Shown: one piece after another, positions 1-23,330 of the stretch | Layout of the letters: every line of letters starts with the position of its first letter | Position numbering within the stretch: the stretch's first letter is position 1 | Assembly: GCF_964199755.1 (NCBI RefSeq) | Contig: NC_133918.1 | Coordinates: 434,001 to 498,000, forward strand | Length of the DNA: 64,000 nucleotides | Direction: 5' to 3' | DNA from: Larus michahellis | Lineage: Eukaryota; Chordata; Aves; Charadriiformes; Laridae | The notes under the pieces: model-generated | What the model saw: only the letters and a program-made list of their open reading frames with translations | What the model was told of the DNA's origin: nothing | Databases searched by the model: none | Position numbers and translations under genes: made by a program

Positions 1-520
1 CAACGGACACTGGGGACACCCGGCTGTACAGAGGATTTTGCTGCTCCCCTCCTCCATCCTGGAGCTGGTGAGAAAGCACAATCAGAAGCAATTGCCCTCA
101 GGTGTCTCCCAGCCTGTTTACACAGCCACATCTACTGCCACAGCAGATGGGCAGAAGCCTTAATTTAGGTACTACGGACAAATGCTGACTTTGGTATGAC
201 CGCTTCCAGAAGTAAATCGTGGCTCTCAAGGCCAGAACCACAGAAGGCTCAAGAGAAAGCACAGAAACACGCATGTTCAGGGCACAAGCCTATTCCACCA
301 CTTGTCACCTACTTGGATTGGCCTCATAGAAGACCTGGGCTGCAAATAGTAGCAACAACATTAGTTGGCCCAGAATAACACTAAAAGGAAGATAAATTAA
401 TCTGTCAATTACCTACCTAATTTCTAACTCACTGCTCTCTTCATCACAAGCTCAGATGAGTTTCTTGAGCTAGTTAATGCTCACAAAAAACTAAGACCAG
501 AGAGGGGGAAATAAAATTAG
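1..520. other. Left flank, no identified gene
   Basis: No recognisable gene. On the minus strand a pyrimidine-rich acceptor-like tract ending in CAG (plus 65-67) precedes an open stretch at 1-64, so an exon of a minus-strand gene running off the window edge is possible. I could not match its short translation to a family. Confidence 0.2.
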
Positions 521-765
521 AATGAATCATAGAATGATCACAGACTGGTTTGGGTGGGAAGGGACCTTAAAAATCACCCAGTGCCACCCCCCCTGCCCTG
601 GGCAGGGACACCTCCCACCAGCCCAGGCTGCTCCAAGCCCCCTCCAACCTGGCCTTGAACCCCTCCAGGGACGGGGCAGCCACAGCTTCTCCGGGCAACC
701 TGGGCCAGGGGCTCACCACCCTCACAGCAAACAATTTCTTCCTCAGCTCTCATCTCACTCTCCCA
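521..765 (-). mobile_element. CR1: CR1 LINE 3' fragment
   Basis: Minus-strand copy of the 3' end of a CR1 retrotransposon. It starts on the plus strand with the reverse complement of the CR1 terminal ATTCTATGATTC repeat and continues with the usual GGTTTGGGTGGGAAGGGACC block. It is 5' truncated, as most CR1 copies are, and resembles the copies at 1775-2506 and 61376-62123. Confidence 0.9.
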
Positions 766-814
766 CATTTACAATGAGGAAATCGATCTAGTAATCTAAA
801 TCTACCCTCTTTAC

Positions 815-960
815 AATGACAATGTCCGCGATGTATTGAGGGCAGTATGTGAAAGCACTGGTACGCAAACCACCCACGTCCAGAAGCTTCATCCTCGCTC
901 CTCACAGCTCCTGGACGATCACTTCCATGGACTCCCCCAGCAGGAGCCGTGCAGCCGCCC
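815..960 (-). other. Candidate exon of an unidentified minus-strand gene
   Basis: Weak candidate. On the minus strand an ATG at about plus 890 opens a short frame beginning MKLLDVGG and containing AFTYCPQYI, which runs to a possible GTAAAG donor just below 815. A possible upstream non-coding exon for the same strand ends at 1502 with a GTGAGTG donor inside the CpG island. The peptide looks protein-like, but I do not recognise it and the splice sites are ordinary at best. Confidence 0.2.
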
Positions 961-1760
961 TGTGTCCCCCTGCCCCGGCCTCAGCCCCTCGGCTTGCCCT
1001 GCGCTCCCCGGGCAGCCCCCGTGATGGGGACAGTGGGGACAGAGGGGGATGGAGGGGGGCGAGTGGCACAGCCGGAGTGCTCGGATCAGCCCCGATACAC
1101 CCGCCATCGCGCTCCGGGGGGGGCACGGACCCCCCTCCCCCCCCGCCGGCACACGCTGCCCCCGACAGCGGTTCCCAACGGGGCTGACCCCAATCCCGGC
1201 CCCGCCGGGTGCTGGCCCCGATTCCTCCCCACACCCGCGCCGCCCCCCTAGACCTGTCCCCAAAACCTCCCCGACACTCCCTCGCTGTCCCCAGGGCTGT
1301 CCCCGTCACACCCCTGAGCCCCCTCCCCGAGCAGGCCCCGTTACACCCCCAGGGCCGAGCTGGCCCTGTCACCCCCGGGGCCGGGCCCGCCGCACTCCCT
1401 CACGGGCCCGCAGCTCTCCCCCCTCCCCGCCGCCGCCGCCGCCGTCCCCCAACCCAGCCTCGCTGTCCCCCCCATCCCTGTCCCCATCCCCCGGCACTCA
1501 CCGTACCCACCTCAAGGCGCAGCGGCCGCAGCCCCACTCCACCGGGCCCGTCGCGGGGTGCGCTGGGAAATAGAGTCCGGACAATGGCGGCCGCCGCCGC
1601 GCTCTCGCCACCGCGGACTACACTTCCCAGCGTGCCCCGCGGTAAGCCCTCGTCACGTGAGGGGGGCCACCGACCGTGGGGCGGGGAGTTGAGTCCGCTA
1701 CGGCGGCCGGGAGGGACAGAAATGTGGGCGGCAGCGGGGGGCGGTGTTCGTCGTGGGTCG
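950..1760. promoter_or_regulatory. CpG island, likely bidirectional promoter
   Basis: About 800 bp of very GC- and CpG-rich DNA. It holds a plus-strand donor (CGCG then GTAAGC, exon end 1641) and a minus-strand donor (exon end 1502), so it probably launches transcripts both ways. Neither transcript is identified. Confidence 0.65.
1552..1641. promoter_or_regulatory. Two inverted ZNF143-type sites around an ATGGCGGC core
   Basis: Two 25-bp sites of the ZNF143/STAF type (core TTCCCAGCG followed by a GC-rich CCCCGCG end) lie at 1617-1641 on the plus strand and 1552-1576 on the minus strand. They sit 40 bp apart in opposite orientation. Between them is ACAATGGCGGCC at 1581-1592, which fits a YY1-type initiator. 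The ATG at 1584 could also be a start codon. Confidence 0.65.
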
Positions 1761-3008
1761 GGATTGGGGCGGCGCTGTCTGACATCGCTGTCGGCGACAT
1801 AGACGGTGCGATCGAGGGCACCCTGAGGGATTCTGCCGACGACACCAAGCTGAGCGGACGGGTCGACGCGTTGGAGGGACGGGATGCCACCCAGAGGGGC
1901 CGGGACAGGCTGGAGGGGTGGGGCCGTGCGGACATCATGGAGTTCAACCAGGCCAAGTGCAGGGTCCTGGAGGTCCTGCAGGTCTTCCCCCTGCAGTGCT
2001 GCCTCCAGCCCCGGGGCACCAACAGCAGAAGGACACGGAGCTGTTGGAGCGGGGCCAGAGGAGGCCCCGGAGATGCTGGGAGGGCTGGAGCCCCTCTGCT
2101 GGGAGGACGGGCTGAGAGAGCTGGGGGGGTTCAGCCTGGAGAAGAGAAGGCTCCGCGGAGACCTTCCAGCCCCTTCCAGTCCCTAAAGGAGCTCCAGGAA
2201 AGCTGGGGAGGGACTCTGGAGCAGGGAATCTAAGGATAGGATGAGGGGGAAGGGTTTCAAACCGAAAGACGGTAGATTTAGCTTGCATATCGGGAAGAAA
2301 TTGTTTGCTGTGAGGGTGGTGAGCCCCTGGCCCAGGTTGCCCGGAGAAGCTGTGGCTGTCCCATCCCTGGAGGGGTTCAAGGCCAGGTTGGAGGGGGCTT
2401 GGAGCAACCTGGGCTGGTGGGAGGTGTCCCTGCCCAGGGCAGGGGGGGTGGCACTGGGTGATTTTTAAGGTCCCTTCCCACCCAAACCAGTCTGTGATTC
2501 TATGAATTGTCAGGGGGCAGGAGGGGTGTGGGTTGTGCCAGGACATGGTCCATGTCCCTGGGGGGTGGGTTTGTCACAGCCCATTCACCAGACGGGTGCA
2601 TGGATGGCCCCTAAGGGGTAGGGAAGCCTCCACAGTGGCTGAGGGCCGAGGAGAGGCCACCATGGCGGGCGGGGGGGGGGGGAGCTGCAGCTGGGCAAGG
2701 CCCAGCCCTGCACGGGCCTGGGCCCCCATCGCCATGACCCCTTCATGGCTGTTAAAAACCCCAGCAGTGAGGCAGTCGCACCCCTCAGCGTGAGGAGGTA
2801 CTGTGCTCTCAGTGTTGGTATCGTTTTATTTTCAGGTAGACAGAGCGGGTTTGGGAGAGGGCGTTTGTGCCTTGCCCTTCCTGTCGGCGCCCTGCAGAGG
2901 AGCCGCTCCGGAGGCACCCGCGGGCTCCATCTCCAAACAGCATTACGGCATCCAGCTGCCGGCTCTCGACAAACTTTTGGTTCCAGGGTTAGTTCCAATA
3001 GTCGATAG
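1584..3008 (+). CDS. Speculative two-exon ORF of an unidentified plus-strand gene
   Basis: Exon 1 would be 1584-1641: ATG in the promoter core, ending at a good GTAAGC donor. Exon 2 would be 2836-3008, preceded by a strong pyrimidine tract ending in TTTTCAG. The frames join cleanly and give 76 residues, rich in Arg, Ser and Gly with no acidic residue, which resembles a mitochondrial targeting leader but also resembles translated GC-rich noise. The intron contains a CR1 copy. Another good acceptor/donor pair encloses 4605-4679, and a plus-strand AATAAA lies at 5265-5270. I do not recognise the product; it may be a non-coding transcript. Confidence 0.2.
1775..2506 (+). mobile_element. CR1: CR1 LINE, C-terminal RT end plus 3' UTR
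   Basis: Plus-strand CR1 copy of about 730 bp. Its left part still translates to the end of the CR1 reverse transcriptase ORF (DSADDTKLSG, then MEFNQAKCRVLEV), and its right part is the CR1 3' UTR, ending in TCTGTGATTCTATGAA at 2491-2506. It is 5' truncated with no sign of an intact ORF. It lies just downstream of the CpG-island donor, inside the putative first intron. Confidence 0.92.
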
Positions 3009-5190
3009 GTGAAGGCTGGATTTGGGAACCAGGGCTGTGTGGTCATGGAAGAGTTTGCTGTTTATAACTTATTCCATTAAGTGCTGATTTCACTTCTGAA
3101 TAAGTCGGGGAAATCATTATCAGCGGCAATGGAGCTGGTGCCCGGTGCTTGTGTGACTTCCCTCCTTCTGCAGTTCAGCAAATCGGGGTGGGGAGGGTTG
3201 AACAGACAAATCACTCTGAAATTTTTGTGCTGATGCAGCCGCACAGCGGTGCACTGGGAAGTCCCTACCCAGCCACACCGACAGCTGGCCTTGCACACTT
3301 TCTGGATTTATACACTTTTGTTTGGTTCTGTAGCTCCTTAACTCCTTATTTGCACTGCATTATACTCCCTAACACAGGTACCAATCCATCTCCAAGGTAC
3401 CAGCTCTACATAAATGCTGTTAATTTGGCTATATATAAACCCTACTCTAAAAAATACTTACAAGCCCGGGGGCTGTGGCTTCTGTGAACGCAGCACTCCC
3501 AGCTCTGAGCTGTGTGACTCAGACTCACCCCCCTAACATTTAGCTGAGCAAATGCTGGGGCCTTCGCACCTCTAGTCTGCAAAGTTTCCCTAAAATGTGG
3601 GTTTGGGGGTTCATTTCTAGGCAGGCTGCCCCCCCTCCACTGGGGACTGCTCCCCAAAGCGGGCACAGGCAGTATCTGCCAGCTGGGCAAATATTTTTGG
3701 GGAGGGAAGGATCAGGCCGCCATTGATCTAGAAGCATCACAGAAATGCAGGAAATATTTTAGCTATAAACCAGTAGAGGTCACTCCGCCCCAGTAAATCC
3801 AGTGCTACTGGAGGCATTTGGCCACCAGTAAGAGAAAGGGAGAGCTTACTGGGGAAAGGAGGGATGGGCAGCGGGGACGGGGACACCGGGCATCCCGGTC
3901 ACCCTGGTCCCGGCAGCTCCTCGCTGTGTCCCCCTGGGACAGACACCGCTCGGGGCGTCCCGTCCTGCTGCCTCTTGCTGGAGGTGTTTGGGCTTGTGGG
4001 GGCCACCTGGACCCGTCCTCTGCTGGCTCCCACGGGCTGCAGATGTTAACGCTCCTCTCGGTCATTCCCAGCATCTCCCCTGGAACTGAAAGGCCTTTTT
4101 TCATAAACATGGTTTGTTTAAAGAGTAGTTCTTCGCAATGTATTTTTAAAACAGATTTCCTATGATTTAATTTTATTATTTATTTTTTAAAAAATAATGA
4201 AGAAACATGATTTTGGTGGAAAAGGACATCTTTTTAAAAATGAAAACCAAATAAAAGTGCCGGTGTGCAGCAGCTGGTTGGCGCCATGGGCTGACACCCA
4301 CACCGCTGCCGCAGCTCTGGCTGGTCCCTACGTGCTCCCTGCAGTCCCGGCCACCCCAGCCCCGCCCCCTCCTTGTCCCAACCCTTCCCCTTGCATCCAC
4401 GAGCCGTGCCCTGTTTCTGGCTTTTCCCGACACTCAGTAGCAGCCAGGCTTTATCCTGCAATATAAAAACTGCGGGTGGGAACGCGTGCTGCCTCCAGGG
4501 AGACAGATGGGGAAGCGGTCGGGGAGCCGGTGAGGCGAGACCCTGGGATTTACTGACCCCGCTGGTACAAGGATCCCTTTTCATTATTTTCCTCTGCTCC
4601 ACAGCTCCCGGGCAGTTCAACTGCTGCTGCCGAGGGACACAGCTCTGGATTTGCGGAGGCAGCAGGGAGCATACACCAGGTGAGATTTTTCAGGGGAAGC
4701 AGAGGGAAACGAGGGTGAGATTTGCACACAGCGATACCTTTGAGCTGACTGCATCCTGATGGAGAGGAGTCCTTGCATCCCAGTCCTTGCATCCTTCTTG
4801 TCTCCAGGGCATGCATCTTCTTTCCGTCCCTCCTGGGTACTGTTTGAAAATGAATCCACGTACCTCCTGCCCCGAAATGCGTCCCCAGTACGCCGGGTGC
4901 GGTCACTGTCCTCAGCTTGGTGGCGTTTGAGCAGAGGTTTCCCAGATGAAGCCCCTTCCCAGATCTTGGGATCCTTCCCAGCGTGTGCCCAATGATACCT
5001 TACACAAGGTAAAATCTAGCCTTGTGTCCAAACCCTGCCCTGCGTCAGGGCTTCTGGTGCAGCAGGTCCTGAGCCCGCTCCAGAAACGACAGGCTTTTCC
5101 ATGACTTTGAGGGGTTCCCTTTCCAGTCTCACCCTTTGCTAAAATTTGGAATCACAGTCACTCTCGTCAACATTACTAATTTTTTTTACC
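3009..5190. other. No confident gene; possible plus-strand exon
   Basis: Unannotated stretch between the unidentified CpG-island transcript and the 3' end of the ROR-like gene. The best splice-flanked open piece is 4605-4679 (strong pyrimidine acceptor, GTGAGA donor, 75 bp, open in one frame). No domain is recognisable. Confidence 0.3.
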
Positions 5191-5203
5191 ATGTAAAACA
5201 GAC

Positions 5204-5209
5204 TTTATT
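5204..5209 (-). terminator. Candidate distal poly(A) signal of the ROR-like gene
   Basis: TTTATT on the plus strand is AATAAA on the minus strand, at the far end of the AT-rich block. A plus-strand AATAAA at 5265-5270 faces it, so convergent transcripts may overlap here. Confidence 0.4.
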
Positions 5210-6421
5210 TTTCTTCCTGTAAAGTTTGTGCAATAGACATCTATATACCTGTAGAATACACCTCAATAAAAAGTTTTTCGTCCATACATTATATTACTTT
5301 TTATTTAATGTCATGAAAAATTCAGACAACGCTTTTGTCCTTAAATAAACATTTCTCCCTCCCCTGCCCTCCCTTCCTAGCTGACTGGTCCGAAAGAGGA
5401 AATTTTATTTAGTTATTTTCTTTTCTTTAAAAAAATAGAAATTACAATCTTACAAGACAGAACATTCAATGAGAACAGAAGCAGGTTCCTAAATCTAAAA
5501 AGTAAAACATTTCCATAAAACCTGTCGGTATCTACAGGTGTGGGGGGGGTGTGTGGAGGGTGGTAAATGGAAAAAAAATGTTTTCCATTTTCTTCCTTTC
5601 ATTCATATAGATAAAAAATAACATAAAACCGACTGAAACGTTATATATTTTTCTCTTTTTGCACCAACATTCACAAGAATATATATTATATATATATTTT
5701 ATCCATTTTTATACACAGTGTGAGGGTTCTGGAGGTGGAAATGCACACTCAGCTAAACTGCCAGAGCAAACAAACACAAAAATTAATCTTCATCTGGAAA
5801 AGAGCAATCCCTGGCGGCTGAGGTTGCCCTGCTCAAGGGACCCACTGCCGAGGTCTGTTTAAAAATAAAGCGGCAAAATGTCTCGTGGCCGGTGGGACGG
5901 AAATGTCTGCGAGACGCCAAGGACCGAGCATCGAAGTGAGTCAGGGCTCTCAGGATTCCCGTGAGTCATCTCCGCCGGCCACACGCAGCTCCAGCGCAGG
6001 GGAGAGCGGAAATCTCCCTTTTTTCAGGCATTTCGACCCAGGTTTTTTTTGCTCGCCCTTTCCCTGCAAGCTCGGTGCCTGGCTCTGCCAAGCCGCTGTC
6101 TCTTGGTGGCACAGAGGGAGCGCGAGGGACCTTGGCACTGCCACTGCCGCCTCTGGGTGAGCCGAGAGCAGCGGCTGCAGCCCCCAGAGGTGCCGTGGGG
6201 GGGGTTCGGCGCGCCCTTGCCCGTCCGTTTCGATGCACGCCACCCGTCCCAGGCAAGAAATCATTTAATTGACATTTAATCATTTATCCCCTCCCAAGAA
6301 ATCATTTAATCGACAGGTTGGTTCCTTTAAAGAGAACTTAAAAGTGCAGGTTCCCCCAGTTTGGCAGGTTGAGTTACATGTGTTTAATACTTCCAGTCTT
6401 CCCTAGATTCCCATGGGGGCT

Positions 6422-6427
6422 TTTATT
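6422..6427 (-). terminator. Candidate proximal poly(A) signal of the ROR-like gene
   Basis: Minus-strand AATAAA about 2.3 kb downstream of the ROR-like stop codon; an alternative, shorter 3' end. Confidence 0.35.
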
Positions 6428-6818
6428 GCTCAGAATCCAAAATCTCTCCCATGAGGTGGACGCTGTGTCGTAAGCCGGAAAAATGCAACCAGGGGCAAGG
6501 GCTCAGTCTTTTCCTGATTTAAGGTGCTTTCTTGGTTTCTTTGCCGGATGAAATGAAAACGGTGATGTTGACCATTGCTGCGTGTTGGCTGACGAATACC
6601 AAGGACATAAAGAAGGGTGTGTGCTTTTTTTCTCCCCCCCCGCCCCCGCCAAAACATTTCAAAACACCCGCGGCTGTTTCCTCTGAGAAAAGGAGTGCTG
6701 CTGTCCTGCAGAAATGGAGGGCGAGAGCCCACTCCGCAAAGCACATTCGTTTTCTCAAGTGCTTTTCCCCCACAGCGAGGAGCCGGGAAGCGAACGGTGC
6801 TGTTGGAAATGATGCTTC

Positions 6819-6855
6819 AAAAAAAAAAAAAAAAAAAAAAAAAAAGAAAAAAAAA
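6819..6855 (+). repeat. Poly(A) run
   Basis: Nearly pure A tract with one G interruption, inside the probable 3' UTR. No retrotransposed gene body precedes it. Confidence 0.9.
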
Positions 6856-8292
6856 GGCACAACCCTCTAGATGAAAAAGGCAGTACTAACTTCTCACAAG
6901 CTTTAGGAGCCAAGAGGGCAGGAAACGAGCATGGCGCATCCCCACCCCGGAGAGCGACGCATTGGCACTCGACATCGCGTGGGGCCGCCGGGAGGGTCGG
7001 CAGCCTTCGCTGCGGACTTGGGCTCTAACGCCGTCGGGGGAGAGGAACAAGGCTGAGGAACTCCGACATGCTCCGAGAAGCAGTTCAGACAGCAGTTAGC
7101 AAAACCAGAAAGCGCACGCCGGGACACGGCAGACGGCAGCTGCCGGGGAAGAGCATGGTCCCAAGTTTTTCCTCAGCCTTATACCGAAGCAGAAATCCCA
7201 TCGGCTTCCTGGTGAGTCTTCCCTGGTCAAGGCTGGTCCATGGTCTTTCCTAGGAGGTCTTTTAACCGACAGCGTGGAAATCCTCTACCGTAGCTAAGAA
7301 AGCTGCTCGTTAAGTTTAAGGGGTGCAATTATGGAATTAAAGGTCTTCAGCTTATGCTCGGGGATGATCCGAACAGACAGAGGACGGGGTTGGACACACG
7401 AAAAATCAACACGAAGCGGGACAGGGCTTGGGATTTTAGCCCTTTGTCAGCAGAAACTGGGGCTGCCGCGGAGCAGGTTTTTCCCTTGTAGCTTTTTGGC
7501 ATTCTCTGCAGGAATAGGGATGGAAAAACCATCTGCAGAGCCTGGCCGGAGAGTCCCTCGAGCAGCCCTGCCGGCTGCAGGCTATCGCCACATCGCCCCA
7601 CAAATCCATCCCTTCTTTGCCTTTTGAGCCTCCCAAGCTCAGAGCAGCAGGTCCCAACCACAGCGCGGCTTCCCGGGGAAGGAGTACAGACCTTTCACTT
7701 CCCCTTCACCCCAATGGGCAGTTTCTCTCCATAAAAAGCTCCTAGGTCCTGCTAAATAGAGAACAAACCCCAAAATAACAGTTCTAAAGAGCTCCTTGCG
7801 GGGGAAAAGCCTGGGTCCAACTCAACCAGGGATTTGGCCGCAGTCACAAGGGCAAAGTCCCTCTTCAGAAAGCGCTCGGGAGGCGGAAAGGTGGCATGAG
7901 GTGGGCAGACCTGCTGAATCGGCTCTGAAAAGCCAGGCAGCTGGCCAGCTGGATGGGGAATTGGCCAGGCATTTGGGAAAATGCCACAACAGAGGGCATG
8001 GAGACGCTGCAGAGCTTCTCCCCCACTGCGCTGGGCATCCTTTCCCCTAGAACCAGCCTCCTCCATGGGGAAATCCTGCGCTGAATCCTCCCCCGGCCAC
8101 AGCCAGGTCTTTCTTGGCCAAGCTCCTGAGGTCACCCTGTGTCCCATGGGAGAAGGGATAAAGCAAAGGCTCTGCCTTCACCCTCTCCTTGGCTCCAGCT
8201 GGGAGCCCAAAGCTGCCCCCACCAGCCCGGCTCGCCCCTATCCGGCCGAGTCTGCATTGCCCCTTCTTTATCCCATTCCTTCAGTTTGGGTG

Positions 8293-8343
8293 AAAAAAAA
8301 AAAAAAAGAAAATAAAAATAATTCTTAAAAAAAAAAAAAAAAA
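8293..8343 (+). repeat. A-rich simple repeat
   Basis: Two long A runs separated by a short A/T-rich spacer, about 380 bp past the ROR-like stop codon in transcript terms. Confidence 0.9.
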
Positions 8344-8725
8344 TCAGAGATGGAGAGTACAGCCGGGACGGTGGGAAGGGCCATGCTGCGGGCGCGGCGG
8401 CACGTGCGTGGCATGCGCTCCCCTGGATCTGTGCACTGCGGGGGGGAGTTGGTCCCTTACCGCTGCCGGGAGCATCTCCTCTCCTGAGCGGAGATTTCAC
8501 ATTCATTTCACTGGTATGGCAAAGTCTGTTTGCTTTTTCCTTCAAGGTGCTTTACATTCAAGAGCTATTGCAATCCACAGCGAGGAAATGGGGCCGGGGA
8601 GGTACCCCAGCCCGCCGGCTTCTCTTGAGTTTGATTATTTGATTTAAATAAACTGCCCCGAACTTCTGAAGTTTAGTTCGTCTCCAAATTTTGGGGGACT
8701 CGAAGGGGGCCAGCGGCTCCCAGCC

Positions 8726-21901
<13,176 letters not shown>

Positions 21902-22142
21902 GGTGGCCGGCGGCGCTCAGGAGCGCGCCGGGGGGCGCATGGGGGGGGCGCGGGGGTCCCTGCGGCGGGGCGGGGAGCGGCGGCACCGGGAGGCACCGGG
22001 CGGCACCGGGCGGCACCGGGCGGCTCTGGCACCTGCCCCTCCGCCGCTGACCCACTTCTGCCCGAGCATGCGGCCGTTCACATGACGAGCCCGCCCCGCT
22101 CCGCCCCCCCCAAATCGGTTTCACTTCCAGCCCCACCTCCTG

Positions 22143-22186
22143 CCCTTCCTCCTCCTCCTCCTCCTCCTCCTCCTCCTCCGTCCCCG
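22143..22186 (-). repeat. (GGA)n polypurine tract
   Basis: About a dozen CTC/CCT triplets on the plus strand, GGA on the transcribed minus strand, about 250 bp upstream of the ROR-like ATG. Confidence 0.95.
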
Positions 22187-23032
22187 CCGGGCCGGTGCCC
22201 GGTGCCTCCTCGGTGCCGGGGGTTGTCGTGCCGCGGGGCGGGGGCGGCCCGGCTCTGCCGCGGGGTGCTCGGCGCTGCACCCCCGGCTCCGCCCGCCCCG
22301 GGGAGGGTCCTGCCGCTGCCCGGCCTGTCCCGGCTCGCCCGGGCACGGGGCCCGCTGCGTGTCCCGCTGAATCACCGCGGCTCCCGGCGTCACCCCGCTC
22401 TCCCCCCACCAGCCTTGGCACAGGGACCCCCCGGCAGGACAGGGTTTGGGGGGGGGGGACCTCTGGAGAAGGTGCAGACACCCAGCGCTGGGGGGAGATG
22501 TAGGAAGCGTGGGGTGCCCCGAGCAGCCCCCGCTGTGTGCCCATGCCACAGGGCAGATGCCACAGTGCGAGGGGACATCCCGGCTGGGAGACCTGTGGTT
22601 CGGGAGGCACGTGGGGGAAGCAGCAGGGAGCTTTGGAGGTGACAGGGAGCCATTCCCACCCCATCCTTCACACTGCGACGCACACAGAGGGCTTTGGGGC
22701 CCGGGGTGGTATCCTGGATAGCTGGGTGCTCCAACGCACTGCCGTAGCTAATGCAAAGAAACACTGGCTCTGGACCACACGACGCCGCGCATGGTGCAGC
22801 GCCAGAGGTGTCGGCACGGGGCAAAGCCCCACGGCCGGGGTTTGCAGTGTGACTCTTGCACCAGGTCACCAGAATCCCCGTGGTGCCACATCACAGGGGT
22901 GGAGACGGTTGGTCCACGTCACAGCCAGGCTGGGGGTCAGGGTGTGAGGGATGCAGTGCTCAACAGCGCCCAGGGACACCTGGGTCCAGGGGCACTGGCC
23001 TGGAGACCTGCTGTGTGCAGAGATGGCACCTA

Positions 23033-23330
23033 CCATGGGCATGAACGTGCCATTCACTATGGACACGGCATCACCCAAGGACACAGCATCCACCATGGAC
23101 ACGGGCATGGTGTCCACCATGGACATGGCATCCCCCATAGACACAGCATCCACCACGGACATGGACATGGCATCCACCACAGGCATGGATGTGGTTGGTA
23201 TCTGCCATGGGCATAAGCAAGCCATCAGCCATGGCCAGGGGCATGGCATGGGCTTGGACACCACACCAGCCATGGCCATGGAGGTGGCATCCACCACAGG
23301 CACAGATGCAGCCACCACCACTGTCACACA
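23033..23330 (+). repeat. Degenerate minisatellite, ACATGGCATCCACCATGG type
   Basis: About 300 bp of imperfect 6-, 12- and 18-bp repeats made of GACACGGCATCCACCATG variants. It stays open in several frames, which explains the repetitive Met/Asp/Thr-rich ORFs. Confidence 0.88.

Larger units (their letters stand above)
5190..8725 (-). other. RORB-like: Probable long 3' UTR of the ROR-like gene
   Basis: AT-rich DNA directly downstream (minus strand) of the ROR-like stop codon, with no competing ORF. Minus-strand AATAAA signals occur at 5204-5209, 5300-5305 and 6422-6427, so the transcript could end at about 6.4 kb or 5.2 kb. ROR genes commonly have long 3' UTRs. The exact end is inferred. Confidence 0.5.

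Noticed and set aside
6819-6855. Poly(A) run as the tail of a processed pseudogene
   Set aside because: No gene-like sequence precedes it on either strand; treated as a simple repeat.
23033-23330. Met/Asp/Thr-repeat protein
   Set aside because: The array is open in several frames because of its 6-bp periodicity; a minisatellite explains it.
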